Shown: one piece after another, positions 1 through 7,973 of the stretch
Numbering within the stretch: position 1 is the first letter of the stretch
Layout of the letters: each line of letters opens with the position of its first letter
Assembly (NCBI GenBank): GCA_020851435.1
Contig: JADZCS010000232.1
Coordinates: 1-46,760, forward strand
Reading direction: 5' to 3'
DNA length: 46,760 nucleotides
DNA from: Gammaproteobacteria bacterium
GTDB lineage: Bacteria; Pseudomonadota; Gammaproteobacteria; Steroidobacterales; Steroidobacteraceae
Notes under the pieces: model-generated
What the model was told of the DNA's origin: nothing
The model's input: only the letters and a program-made list of their open reading frames with translations
Databases searched by the model: none
Program-made: the position numbers and the translations under genes

Positions 1-1
1 C

Positions 2-406
2 GGCACAGGTCGTAACGCCTCGGTCGGCACTGGCAAGAACAAGGGCAGTGCGGATGCCTCGGTCGGCACTGGCAGCAATGCCTCGGTTGGCACGGGTCGC
101 AACGCCTCGGTCGGCACAGGTCGTAACGCCTCGGTAGGCACTGGCAAGAACAAGGGCAGTGCGGACGCCTCGGTCGGCACTGGCAGCAATGCCTCGGTTG
201 GCACGGGTCGCAACGCGTCGGTCGGCACAGGTCGTAACGCCTCGGTAGGCACTGGCAAGAACAAGGGCAGTGCGGATGCCTCGGTCGGCACTGGCAGCAA
301 TGCCTCGGTTGGCACGGGTCGCAACGCCTCGGTTGGCACGGGTCGCAACGCCTCGGTCGGCACAGGTCGTAACGCCTCGGTCGGCACAGGTCGTAACGCC
401 TCGGTT
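2..406 (+). repeat. In-frame tandem repeat, 24-nt unit with 111-nt higher-order period
   Basis: The basic unit is 24 nt and encodes GTGRNASV. A 39-nt variant encodes GTGKNKGSADASV. The order R-unit, 39-nt K-unit, S-unit, R-unit gives a 111-nt super-repeat seen three times (2-112, 113-223, 224-334), followed by three more 24-nt units to 406. Copies are almost identical at DNA level, differing mainly at third codon positions (cgt/cgc, gtc/gtt/gta, gat/gac), so the array has expanded recently. Every unit is a multiple of three, so copy-number change keeps the reading frame. Confidence 0.93.
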
Positions 407-424
407 GGCACCGGCCGCCCCTAA
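2..424 (+). CDS. C-terminal part of a Gly/Asn/Ser/Val tandem-repeat protein (5' truncated by window edge)
   Basis: An open frame enters from the left edge and stops at TAA 422-424, giving 140 visible residues. All but the last three residues are GTG[R/K/S]N-type octapeptides or the 13-residue GTGKNKGSADASV variant, and it ends GTGRP. No domain outside the repeats is visible, so the family cannot be named. The Gly-x-Gly and Asn-Ala-Ser-Val rhythm resembles repeats of secreted or surface proteins, such as beta-solenoids or YadA-like heads, but that is inference only. No hydrophobic C-terminal anchor or aromatic outer-membrane end is seen. A strong rho-independent terminator follows 30 bp downstream, so this is the last gene of its transcript. 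Confidence 0.7.
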   Translation, partial: GTGRNASVGTGKNKGSADASVGTGSNASVGTGRNASVGTGRNASVGTGKNKGSADASVGTGSNASVGTGRNASVGTGRNASVGTGKNKGSADASVGTGSNASVGTGRNASVGTGRNASVGTGRNASVGTGRNASVGTGRP

Positions 425-454
425 CGTCATATTCATCCCATTTTCCTGATCAGT

Positions 455-485
455 GAGGCGGCCTTTTGGCCGCCTCTCTTTTTTT
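455..485 (+). terminator. Rho-independent terminator after the repeat-protein gene
   Basis: A perfect 9-bp stem GAGGCGGCC/GGCCGCCTC with a TTTT loop is followed by TCTTTTTTT. It lies 30 bp after the TAA of the repeat protein and before the oligopeptide-binding protein gene. Confidence 0.92.
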
Positions 486-537
486 CCCTGAGGACTACGG
501 TACGCTGCGACTTGTGCTGAGTGGAGTCGCTTATCTC

Positions 538-2187
538 ATGCGTTTGCACAGAAACTCCGCAGTCCGTTTCGCTCTGGCCGCGGCGGTGCTCCTGGCTGCC
601 GGGCTGCTGCTTTCGGCGTGTGGCCAGCGGAACCAGGACCAGCCGCAGAGCGGGGGCGTGGCCAGCGATGGGAACACCGGCCCCCGCGTTCTGCGTCGAG
701 GCCTCGGAGGCGAACCCGGCGCCCTGGACCCGCAGATTGCGGACGACACCTTCGCGTTTGAGGTATTGCGGGATCTCTACGAGGGCTTGACCGTGAGCGC
801 GCCCTCTGGGGAGGTGCAAGGGGGCGCGGCGGAGGCGTGGTCGGTCGAGGACAAGGGTACTCGGTACGTGTTCCGGCTGCGCGCAGGCCTGACCTGGTCC
901 AACGGCGATCCTGTTACCGCAGGTCATTTCGTCCTGGGACTGCGTCGCGCGGTGGACCCGGCGACAGCGTCACCTGGCGCCGACCTGCTGCGTGTCATTT
1001 CACAGGCATCCGAGGTTATCGAGGGCAAGCGGCCGCCAACTGATCTCGGCGTGAAGGCACTGGACGATCGCACGCTGGAAATCAGATTGGTGCGCCCGGC
1101 GCCATACCTGCCGGATATCCTGACCAACTCGGTTGCCATGCCTGTGCATCCCCGCGTAGCTGCGGCGGCCGTGCCGGGCACTGCGCTGACCAACGGCGCG
1201 TATGTACTGGTGGAAGCTTCACCCGGTTCCGTCATCATCCTGCGGCGTAACCCGCGCTACTGGAATTCCGCCGCGGTCACTTTCGACGAAGTCCGCTATT
1301 TCCCGCTGGCGGATGAATCAGTGGAGTTCAACCGCTTTCGTGCCGGCGAGATCGACGTCACCAACAACGTGCCGACCGCGCGCTTCCAGGAACTGCAGCG
1401 TGACCCGGCGGCGGGGCTGCAGGTCCGGCCCAACCTGGCGACGTTCTTCTTCGGCTTCAATGCCGAGCAGGGGCCGCTGAAGGGGCGTCCGCAGCTTCGT
1501 GAGGCCCTGTCGCTTGCGATCGACCGTGAGGCCATCACGCAGCTGGTGACGCGTGCCGGCCAGTCGCCGGCATACTCGCTGGTCCCACCGGGCGTGTGGA
1601 ACTACTCGTCGCCGACGCTGGCCTGGAGCAGCCAGGGACGTGAAGCGCGTGTGGCGCGGGCCCGCGAACTCTACGCTACGTCTGGCTATTCGCCCGACAA
1701 GCCCTTGCGCCTGAGAGTGGTCTACAACCAGAACGAGCTGATCAAGTCGGTTACGCTCGCAACGGCCGCGATGTGGAAGGAGGCCCTCGGGGTCGAGTGC
1801 GAGCTCATCCAGCTCGAACACCGTGTTTACCTCCAGACCCGCGACGATCGCAGTCAGTGGGATGTGATTCGCCTGGGCTGGTCGGCCGATTTCAACGATG
1901 CCTCGAGCTTCCTCGATACGCTGCTGTCGCATGGCGTGCAGAACCACGGTGCATGGTCGAACGCCGAGTACGACCGGCTGATTGCGCTTGCCCATGCAGA
2001 GCCGGACGTGGCGCTTCGTCGGGATTTGTTGCAGCGCGCCGAGGGTATCGCCATGGCGGACTATGCGGTTGCCCCGGTGTACTACTACGTGACGAGGCGC
2101 CTGGTCCGTCCTGACATAGACGCTGGCGAGCTGAATCCGTTGAATCGCAACTACTCGCGCAATTTCCGCTACGCACGGAAGCCGTGA
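538..2187 (+). CDS. Peptide ABC transporter substrate-binding lipoprotein (SBP family 5, OppA-like)
   Basis: A 549-residue solute-binding protein of the OppA/DppA type that would present oligopeptides to an ABC permease in the periplasm. The start at ATG 538 is chosen because it gives a clean lipoprotein signal: basic N-terminus, hydrophobic stretch, lipobox LSAC with Cys28. An in-frame ATG at 466 lies inside the upstream terminator and would add non-signal residues. The mature protein shows family-5 hallmarks: LRRGLGGEPGALDPQ near the N-terminus, RDLYEGL, the YVFRLRAGLTWSNGDPVTA block, and a C-terminal QRAEGIAMADYAVAPVYYY segment. No permease or ATPase genes are adjacent, so it is an orphan binding protein in this window and its ligand cannot be assigned. 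Confidence 0.88.
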   Translation: MRLHRNSAVRFALAAAVLLAAGLLLSACGQRNQDQPQSGGVASDGNTGPRVLRRGLGGEPGALDPQIADDTFAFEVLRDLYEGLTVSAPSGEVQGGAAEAWSVEDKGTRYVFRLRAGLTWSNGDPVTAGHFVLGLRRAVDPATASPGADLLRVISQASEVIEGKRPPTDLGVKALDDRTLEIRLVRPAPYLPDILTNSVAMPVHPRVAAAAVPGTALTNGAYVLVEASPGSVIILRRNPRYWNSAAVTFDEVRYFPLADESVEFNRFRAGEIDVTNNVPTARFQELQRDPAAGLQVRPNLATFFFGFNAEQGPLKGRPQLREALSLAIDREAITQLVTRAGQSPAYSLVPPGVWNYSSPTLAWSSQGREARVARARELYATSGYSPDKPLRLRVVYNQNELIKSVTLATAAMWKEALGVECELIQLEHRVYLQTRDDRSQWDVIRLGWSADFNDASSFLDTLLSHGVQNHGAWSNAEYDRLIALAHAEPDVALRRDLLQRAEGIAMADYAVAPVYYYVTRRLVRPDIDAGELNPLNRNYSRNFRYARKP

Positions 2188-2203
2188 CGCAAATTGTCGA
2201 AAC

Positions 2204-2241
2204 AAAAAAACCGGCCGGACGCCAACGGCATCCGGCCGGTT
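2204..2241 (-). terminator. Rho-independent terminator of the yciB-yciI-bolA-ppiC operon
   Basis: Inverted repeat AACCGGCCGGA/TCCGGCCGGTT with an 11-nt loop. Read on the minus strand it is followed by a T-run (the A-tract at 2204-2210), directly downstream of the PpiC-type gene. The oligopeptide-binding gene ends convergently 16 bp away and may also use the hairpin. Confidence 0.85.
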
Positions 2242-2260
2242 CCTGTTGCGGTGACGCTGC

Positions 2261-3130
2261 TTACTTGAGCGTGCGCTCGACCTTCATCTGTGCAGCCAGC
2301 GTGTCCAGGTGGGCCTGCAGCTTCTTCTGCATGACGATCTGGCCAACCTGCTGCTTGACGGCGTCAAACGGCGGCGCCTCCAGCGGACGGGTGTCCTCGA
2401 GCTTGATGATGTGGAAGCCGAACTCGCTCTTCACGGGCACCAGCGTGTACTTGCCCTTTTCAAGCTTCTCGACGGCATCGGCGAAAGGCTTGACCATGCG
2501 GCTCGGCGGGAACCAGCCCAGGTCGCCACCCTGATCCTTGGAGGAATCCACCGAGTTCTTGGCGGCGAGTTCCTCGAACTTGGCGCCCTTGCCCAGCTGG
2601 GCGATCAGGTCCTTCGCGAAGTCCTCGGTGGCCACCAGGATGTGCCGCGCGTGGTATTCGGTCTTCGGCATCTTGGCGACCTGTTCTTCGTACTCCTTGC
2701 GGATCTCTTCCTCGGTGGGCTCCTTGCCCGCCAGGAACTGCTGCGCAACGAGGTCGGCCAGGCCACTGCGTGACATCAGCTCGGACCTCGCGGCGACTTC
2801 GCCCTGCTTGTCCAGTCCCTGGTCGGCGGCGGTCTTGGCGGCCACGTACAGGCGCACGAGGTCGTCCAGCATTTCCTTGCGCTGTTCCGGCGTCAGCGCG
2901 TCCGGCGTGGACCGGCCCTGGGTGCGGGTCTTCACCCACAGGTCCCAGACGGCCGGGCTGATGGGCGTGCCGGCGACGACGGCCACGGGGGCCGCGGCAG
3001 GCGCTGCGGCAGGCGCTGCGGCGGCATCGGCCTTCGGCGCAGGGGCGGCCGCGGCGTCTTCCTTCTTCGTGCAGCCCGCAAACAACGCGATGGCCGAAAC
3101 GGCTGCGACGACAGTCCTCGAAAGCTTCAT
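2261..3130 (-). CDS. Parvulin-type (PpiC) peptidyl-prolyl cis-trans isomerase lipoprotein
   Basis: A 289-residue periplasmic PPIase. The chosen ATG at 3130 has a GAGGA Shine-Dalgarno sequence and opens a lipoprotein signal ending LFAGC (Cys20). It is followed by an Ala/Pro-rich linker (about 25-50), a helical N-terminal region (55-150), then the rotamase domain at about 159-247. Rotamase landmarks are YHARHILV, FEELAAKNS, GGDLGWF and FGFHIIKLE. The layout resembles PrsA/SurA-like chaperones, with an N-terminal chaperone region plus one parvulin domain, anchored by lipid. It is the last gene of the minus-strand run yciB, yciI, bolA, ppiC, and a terminator follows. Likely role: folding of exported proteins. 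The substrate cannot be inferred. Confidence 0.88.
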   Translation of the reverse strand: MKLSRTVVAAVSAIALFAGCTKKEDAAAAPAPKADAAAAPAAAPAAAPVAVVAGTPISPAVWDLWVKTRTQGRSTPDALTPEQRKEMLDDLVRLYVAAKTAADQGLDKQGEVAARSELMSRSGLADLVAQQFLAGKEPTEEEIRKEYEEQVAKMPKTEYHARHILVATEDFAKDLIAQLGKGAKFEELAAKNSVDSSKDQGGDLGWFPPSRMVKPFADAVEKLEKGKYTLVPVKSEFGFHIIKLEDTRPLEAPPFDAVKQQVGQIVMQKKLQAHLDTLAAQMKVERTLK

Positions 3131-3152
3131 GGTGATCCTCGGTGGGGCGTGG

Positions 3153-3431
3153 TTACGACACGGACGCCGATTCTGGCGCCTGTGCAACGATGCTGAGAGC
3201 ATGGATTTCCGCAGGCATCAGGGATGCAACTGCCTGGTAGACCAGCCGGTGCCGCTCGCGAACGGGCAGCCCGGCAAAACGATCAGACACGATGCGCACT
3301 GAATAGTGCCCCGCGCCGCCCGCGGCACCCGCGTGCCCGGCGTGGGCAGCGCTGTCGTCCGTGACGACCAGTTCGACAGGGTGGAGCGAGGCCTGCAGCA
3401 GGGCTTCGATGCGGGCGCGGCGGTCGCTCAT
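3153..3431 (-). CDS. BolA family protein
   Basis: A 92-residue BolA/IbaG-like protein with the class-II KH-like fold expected from [47 protein letters not shown] and [12 protein letters not shown]. The conserved FxGxxxxxRHRxVY signature, with the RHR His implicated in Fe-S ligation with monothiol glutaredoxins, is present. A Gly/Ala/His insert ([13 protein letters not shown]) lengthens the usual loop between the first strand and the signature. The start overlaps the stop of the YciI-like gene by 4 bp, which indicates translational coupling. The small set of signature residues does not decide between bolA and ibaG. Confidence 0.87.
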   Translation of the reverse strand: MSDRRARIEALLQASLHPVELVVTDDSAAHAGHAGAAGGAGHYSVRIVSDRFAGLPVRERHRLVYQAVASLMPAEIHALSIVAQAPESASVS

Positions 3432-3727
3432 GGCGCGGTCCGCACGAACGGCCTGACTTCGTGCCGCGCAAAGACGCCGTCGGTCACGTAGGGATCTGCG
3501 GCGATCCATTCCTCGGCGGCCTTCAGCGACGCGAACTCGGCCACGATCAGGCTGCCGGTGAAACCCGCGGGTCCCGGGTCAGGCGACGGTACAGCGGGCA
3601 TCGGACCGGCGATCACGAGCCGCCCTTCATCGATGAGCACCCGGATGCGCTCGAGGTGGGCAGGACGCGCCGCGCGCCGCCGCTCGAGGCTGTCGGGACT
3701 GTCGTGACCCAGGATCACGAAGAGCAT
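3428..3727 (-). CDS. YciI family protein
   Basis: A 99-residue YciI/YCII-domain protein of the dimeric alpha-beta ferredoxin-like fold. Visible landmarks are [17 protein letters not shown] at the N-terminus, [22 protein letters not shown] with the conserved His and Gly-Pro, and the [25 protein letters not shown]-terminal block. The His and Asp of these blocks form the presumed active pocket in the family. Biochemical function is generally unknown. The ATG overlaps the yciB stop by one base (TAATG arrangement) and its TGA overlaps the bolA ATG, so the three genes form one coupled unit as in other gammaproteobacteria. Confidence 0.88.
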   Translation of the reverse strand: MLFVILGHDSPDSLERRRAARPAHLERIRVLIDEGRLVIAGPMPAVPSPDPGPAGFTGSLIVAEFASLKAAEEWIAADPYVTDGVFARHEVRPFVRTAP

Positions 3728-4287
3728 TACTGCGCACCCCCGTTCGCCGGGCGGCTGCGTGCGGCGACCCAGAAGCCCTGCGCGATCGCGAAGGCGAAGG
3801 TCAGGCCCAGCATGCCCCACAGCTTGAAGTTGACCCAGACGGGTTCGGGGAACGTCTTGAAGACGATCAGGTTGAGCAGGCCCATCGAGATGAAGAATCC
3901 GCCCCATACGCGGTTGAGCTGCTGCCAGAGGCCCGGCTCGAGGTCGAGCTGGCCCGAGTCGGCCTCCATGAGCCGGCGCACCAGGGGCTTGCCGCCGAAG
4001 GGCTTGAGCTCGCTCGCCAGGAAGGCGAGGCCGAACGCCCAGTTGAGCACGGTGGGCTTCCACATGATGAAGGCCGAGTCGTGGAGCAGCAGCGTGATGC
4101 CGCCGAATACGACGACCAGCACGGCCGACAGCGCCTGCATGGGGCGCAGGCGGCGGGTAATGATCCACGTCAACGCCACGATGACGGGGGCGGCCACCAT
4201 GATCACCTGCGTCGCGACGTAGATGTCCGCAACCTTGTAGGCGATGAAAAAGGCGATGACGGGCAGGAAGTCGAGCAGCAGATGCAT
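3727..4287 (-). CDS. yciB: Inner-membrane-spanning protein YciB (intracellular septation protein A)
   Basis: A 186-residue polytopic membrane protein of the YciB/IspA family, matching the family's usual length of about 180. The start at ATG 4287 gives the typical N-terminus [18 protein letters not shown]. It has five hydrophobic segments and the conserved [25 protein letters not shown] and [16 protein letters not shown] blocks. YciB is involved in envelope integrity and cell division in enterobacteria. It heads the minus-strand operon and faces yciO across an 83-bp divergent intergenic region. Confidence 0.93.
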   Translation of the reverse strand: MHLLLDFLPVIAFFIAYKVADIYVATQVIMVAAPVIVALTWIITRRLRPMQALSAVLVVVFGGITLLLHDSAFIMWKPTVLNWAFGLAFLASELKPFGGKPLVRRLMEADSGQLDLEPGLWQQLNRVWGGFFISMGLLNLIVFKTFPEPVWVNFKLWGMLGLTFAFAIAQGFWVAARSRPANGGAQ

Positions 4288-4307
4288 CGTGGCGACCCTG
4301 TGGGGGC

Positions 4308-4327
4308 GGGTATGATAGCGGATACCC
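4308..4327. promoter_or_regulatory. Inverted repeat with overlapping -10-like elements between yciB and yciO
   Basis: GGGTAT-N8-ATACCC is a perfect 6-bp inverted repeat centred in the divergent intergenic region. It contains TATGAT (4311-4316) reading toward yciO and TATCAT (complement of 4312-4317) reading toward yciB. No good -35 is seen for either. It could be an operator or only a promoter core. Confidence 0.3.
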
Positions 4328-4370
4328 CCTGAAATGCCCCAAACAAACTGCTGACGGGCCCCGTTTCCGC

Positions 4371-4991
4371 ATGAGCGAACTGTTCGAACTTCACCCACAG
4401 AACCCGCAGGTCCGGCTGATCCGGAAGGCTGTCGATCACCTGAACGAAGGCGGCGTCATCGTCTACCCGACGGACTCCTGTTACGCCCTTGGCTGTCGCA
4501 TCGGCGACAAGGACGCCCAGGAGCGCATGCAGCGGATCCGGCAGACGGACAAACACCATTTCTTCACGCTGGTGTGCCGTGACCTCTCCGAGATCGCCCG
4601 GTACGCCCGGGTCGACAACTGGCAGTACCGCCTGCTCAAGGCCAACACGCCCGGTCCCTACACCTTCCTGCTCGAGGCCACCCGGGAGGTGCCGCGCCGG
4701 CTCATGAACCCCAAGCGCCGAACAGTCGGCATCCGGGTTCCCCTGCACCCGGTCGTCCAGATGCTCCTCCAGGAGCTCGGCGAGCCCATCATGAGCACGA
4801 CCCTGCTGCTGCCCGGGCAGGAGCACCCGATGACGGATGCCCACGAGATCCACGACCGCCTGGAGCACCTGGTCGAAGCGGTGCTCGACGGTGGCAACTG
4901 CGGGCTGGAGCCCACGACGGTCGTCGACTTGGCGGGCGAGGGCCCGAAGGTCCTTCGCCAGGGCAAGGGCGACCCCGCTCCCTTCCTGTGA
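4371..4991 (+). CDS. yciO: Sua5/YciO/YrdC family protein, YciO type
   Basis: A 206-residue protein, the same length as E. coli YciO. It has the YrdC/Sua5 dsRNA-binding-like fold used by threonylcarbamoyl-AMP synthases (TsaC/Sua5). Landmarks are [81 protein letters not shown] and PTTVVDL. The KHHFFTLVC block and the Pro-Gly-Pro-Tyr-Thr-Phe motif fit the YciO branch better than TsaC. Activity on threonine/ATP/bicarbonate is plausible but not certain for this branch. It is transcribed divergently from yciB. Confidence 0.9.
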   Translation: MSELFELHPQNPQVRLIRKAVDHLNEGGVIVYPTDSCYALGCRIGDKDAQERMQRIRQTDKHHFFTLVCRDLSEIARYARVDNWQYRLLKANTPGPYTFLLEATREVPRRLMNPKRRTVGIRVPLHPVVQMLLQELGEPIMSTTLLLPGQEHPMTDAHEIHDRLEHLVEAVLDGGNCGLEPTTVVDLAGEGPKVLRQGKGDPAPFL

Positions 4992-5098
4992 CCGGCGGCC
5001 AGGCCCGGGTCTGCGTATAATCCGCAGCAGCTTCTCAACGCGCTCATCGAACGGGGGCAGGTGCGTGCTTTCGCGCCGAGTCTTCCCTAAGAAAATCA

Positions 5099-5761
5099 AT
5101 GGACTTATCGTCGATTATTACAGTAGTTTCTATTGCCGCGATTCCGCTCGTGCTGGCGATCACCCTGCATGAAGTCGCGCACGGCTGGGTCGCCAAGCTG
5201 CACGGCGACCGGACCGCCGAATCCCAGGGCCGGTTGACCCTGAACCCCTTGAGCCACGTGGACCTGGTCGGGACCCTGCTCATGCCGGCCCTGCAGTTGC
5301 TGTTCTTCAAGACGGTGCTGTTCGGCTGGGCCAAGCCGGTGCCGGTGGCGCAGGGGCGCCTGCGCAACCCGCGGCGTGACATGGTCCGGGTCGCCCTGGC
5401 CGGCCCGCTCGCCAACATCCTGATGGCGGTGTGCTGGGCCGCGATCCTCGCCATCGTCGCCCGGCTCGGTGTGCCCGATGGCTCTCCGGCCGAGTGGCTG
5501 GTCGAGATGTCGATGTACGGCGTGACCATCAACGCCCTGCTGGCAGCCTTCAACCTGCTGCCCCTGCCGCCGCTGGACGGGGGGCGGGTGCTGGTCAACG
5601 CCTTGCCGAGGGGCCCGTTCACGCGGTTCTTGGAGAGCCTGGAGCCCTGGGGCCTGGTCATCGTCATGGTCCTGCTGGTCACCAACGTGGCGTGGATGGT
5701 CGTGGGGCCCTTGAAGGCGCTGCTCGAGACTGGCATCTACGCCCTCGTCGGATTGAATTGA
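5099..5761 (+). CDS. Site-2 protease family (M50) membrane metalloprotease
   Basis: A 220-residue polytopic zinc protease. The HExxH motif (HEVAH, residues 24-28) lies in the first hydrophobic segment, and the third zinc ligand sits in NLLPLPPLDGGR (Asp160), both diagnostic of M50. The protein is short and lacks PDZ and CBS domains, so it belongs to the minimal Rip-like group rather than RseP. The ribosome-binding site is weak (TAAGAAA). It lies 31 bp before trpS, an association common in proteobacteria, and is probably cotranscribed with it. The substrate is unknown. Confidence 0.9.
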   Translation: MDLSSIITVVSIAAIPLVLAITLHEVAHGWVAKLHGDRTAESQGRLTLNPLSHVDLVGTLLMPALQLLFFKTVLFGWAKPVPVAQGRLRNPRRDMVRVALAGPLANILMAVCWAAILAIVARLGVPDGSPAEWLVEMSMYGVTINALLAAFNLLPLPPLDGGRVLVNALPRGPFTRFLESLEPWGLVIVMVLLVTNVAWMVVGPLKALLETGIYALVGLN

Positions 5762-5792
5762 TCGATATTCCCCACCGGGGACGGAGTCGGAC

Positions 5793-7010
5793 TTGAACGC
5801 TTCCATGACCACCAACCGCCGGGTCCTTTCGGGTATGCGGCCCACGGGCCAGCTGCACCTGGGCAACTACCACGGCGCGCTGCGCAACTGGGTCGACCTG
5901 CAGTACCAGTACGAGTGCTTCTTCTTCGTGGCGGACTGGCACGCGCTGACGACCGGTTACGAGGACACCTCGAAGCTGGAAGAGCACGTCTGGCAGATGG
6001 TGATCGACTGGCTGGGCGCCGGACTCAACCCGAGCGCCTGCACGATGTTCATCCAGTCGCACGTTCCGGAGCACGCCGAGCTGCACCTGCTGCTGTCGAT
6101 GATCACGCCGCTCGGCTGGCTCGAGCGCGTGCCGACGTACAAGGACCAGGTGGAGCAGCTTCGCGACCGCGACCTCTCGACCTACGGGTTCCTGGGCTAT
6201 CCGCTGCTGCAGAGCGCGGACATCCTCATCTACCGGCCCCAGTACGTGCCGGTGGGCGAGGACCAGGTGGCTCACGTCGAGATCACGCGCGAGGTGGCGC
6301 GCCGCTTCAACCACATCTATGGCCGTGAGCCCGAGTTCGAGCAGAAGGCCACCAAGGCCGTGAAGCAGCTGGGTTCCAAGAACGGCGAGCTGTACGGCCA
6401 GCTGCGTCGCAAGTACCAGGAGCAGGGCGACGGCGAGGCGCTGGCCCGCGCGCGAGCGCTCATCGAGGGCAACGCGCGGCTGACCATCGCCGACCGCGAG
6501 CGACTGCTGGGTTTCCTCGAAGGCACGGGTCGCAGCATCCTGCCCGAGCCCCAGGTATTGCTGACCTCCACGCCCAAGGTGCCCGGGCTCGACGGCCGCA
6601 AGATGTCGAAGTCCTACGGCAACACGATCGGCCTGCGCGAGGACACCGACTCGGTCGCGAAGAAGCTCAAGACCATGCAGACCGACCCGGCCCGCGCCCG
6701 GCGCACGGATCCGGGCGACCCCGAGAAGTGCCCGGTCTGGGATCTGCACAAGGTGTATTCCGACGAGCCGACCCAGCAATGGGTCCAGGTCGGCTGTCGC
6801 TCGGCCGGCATCGGTTGCCTGGAATGCAAGAAGCCGCTCATCGACAAGGTCGTCGCTGAGATCGGCACGATCCGCAAGCGCGCCCAGGAGTTCGAGGAGA
6901 GTCCAGAGATCGTGCGCGGCATCATCGCCGAGGGCACCGAGCGCGCCCGCGAAAGCGCCCGCGCGACGATGATCGAGGTTCGCGAGGCTGTGGGCCTCCA
7001 GTATCGCTGA
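5793..7010 (+). CDS. trpS: Tryptophan--tRNA ligase
   Basis: Class-I synthetase charging tRNA-Trp in the cytoplasm. The HIGH-type motif is HLGN (residues 22-25) and KMSKS is at 270-274. The TTG start at 5793 has GGAG six bases upstream; the alternative ATG at 5805 would leave 18 bases, so TTG is preferred. At 405 residues it is longer than the E. coli enzyme (334). About 65 extra residues (roughly 182-248: KATKAVKQLG, RRKYQEQGDGEALARAR, RLLGFLEG) are inserted before KMSKS, as in the long TrpRS form of several proteobacteria. The C-terminal CRSAGIGCLECKK block is also typical of that form. It leads the trpS-scpA-scpB-rluB run. Confidence 0.96.
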   Translation: MNASMTTNRRVLSGMRPTGQLHLGNYHGALRNWVDLQYQYECFFFVADWHALTTGYEDTSKLEEHVWQMVIDWLGAGLNPSACTMFIQSHVPEHAELHLLLSMITPLGWLERVPTYKDQVEQLRDRDLSTYGFLGYPLLQSADILIYRPQYVPVGEDQVAHVEITREVARRFNHIYGREPEFEQKATKAVKQLGSKNGELYGQLRRKYQEQGDGEALARARALIEGNARLTIADRERLLGFLEGTGRSILPEPQVLLTSTPKVPGLDGRKMSKSYGNTIGLREDTDSVAKKLKTMQTDPARARRTDPGDPEKCPVWDLHKVYSDEPTQQWVQVGCRSAGIGCLECKKPLIDKVVAEIGTIRKRAQEFEESPEIVRGIIAEGTERARESARATMIEVREAVGLQYR

Positions 7011-7018
7011 GGACAGGC

Positions 7019-7960
7019 ATGACTGTTTCAGACACCCCAGATGACGGACTGACCGACGCCGAGGTGCAGGCGCTGGTGCCGCTCGACGTCGCGCCGCAGC
7101 AGGAAGAGATGCCGTTCGCGATCGTGGACGGCGAGCCGGTGACGGTGATGCCCCGCGACCTGTACATCCCGCCGCAGGCACTGGAAGTATTCCTCGAGGC
7201 TTTCGAGGGGCCGCTGGACCTGCTGCTGTACCTGATCCGCCGGCAGAACCTCGACATTCTCGACATTCCGATCGCCGAGATCACCCGCCAGTACATGGAA
7301 TACATCCAGCTCATGGCGGAGCTGAACCTCGAGCTGGCGGGCGAGTACATGCTGATGGCCGCCATGCTGGCGGAGATCAAGTCGCGCATGCTCCTGCCGC
7401 GCCCGCAGTCGACCGAGGACGACGAGGAAAGCGATCCGCGCGCCGAACTCGTGCGCAGGCTGCAGGAATACGAGCGCTTCAAGCGTGCCGCCGAGGACGT
7501 GGACCATCTGAACCGCCTCGAGCGCGACGTGTTCCAGGCCACCGCCGAAGTGGTGGATCGCAAGGTCGTCAAGCTGCTGCCCGACGTCACGCTCCAGGAA
7601 ATGCTCATCGCGTTCAAGGACGTCGTGCAGCGGGCATCCATGTTCGCGCACCACCAGGTCGGCCGCGAGCGGCTGTCGGTGCGGCAGCGCATGTCCGACG
7701 TGCTCGCCTCGCTCGAGGGCGTGGAGTTCGTCGATTTCGTGAGCCTGTTCCGGCCGGAAGAAGGCCGCATGGGCATCACCGTGACCTTCATCGCGCTGCT
7801 CGAGCTGGTGCGCGAGGGCCTGATCGAGGTGGTACAGGCGGAGGCCTATGCGCCGCTCCATGCGCGACGCATGCTCACGCCGCGCGCGCCCAGCAATGAC
7901 AACGAACGTGACATCGACCAGGACTACGGCGGCGGCGGCAGTGCCGGCGCCGGGTTCTGA
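7019..7960 (+). CDS. scpA: Segregation and condensation protein A
   Basis: A 313-residue kleisin subunit of the SMC-ScpAB complex in chromosome organisation. The signature FEGPLDLLLYLIRRQNLDILDIPIAEITRQYMEY begins near residue 61, followed by LAGEYMLMAAMLAEIKSRMLLP and a C-terminal winged-helix region (about 205-285). An N-terminal extension of about 50 residues precedes the kleisin core. The ATG follows the trpS stop by 8 bp. Together with scpB this suggests an SMC-ScpAB system. The smc gene is not in the window. Confidence 0.94.
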   Translation: MTVSDTPDDGLTDAEVQALVPLDVAPQQEEMPFAIVDGEPVTVMPRDLYIPPQALEVFLEAFEGPLDLLLYLIRRQNLDILDIPIAEITRQYMEYIQLMAELNLELAGEYMLMAAMLAEIKSRMLLPRPQSTEDDEESDPRAELVRRLQEYERFKRAAEDVDHLNRLERDVFQATAEVVDRKVVKLLPDVTLQEMLIAFKDVVQRASMFAHHQVGRERLSVRQRMSDVLASLEGVEFVDFVSLFRPEEGRMGITVTFIALLELVREGLIEVVQAEAYAPLHARRMLTPRAPSNDNERDIDQDYGGGGSAGAGF

Positions 7961-7973
7961 GACCGGAAGCCCC

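Noticed and set aside
2-406. CRISPR array
   Set aside because: The repeats are contiguous without unique spacers and encode an in-frame peptide ending at a stop.
83-424. Insertion sequence or transposase anywhere in the window
   Set aside because: No transposase, integrase or terminal inverted repeat was recognised in any part of the window, including the island edges.
466-537. Upstream start for the oligopeptide-binding protein
   Set aside because: It lies within the terminator hairpin and would hide the lipoprotein signal; ATG 538 gives a standard lipobox.
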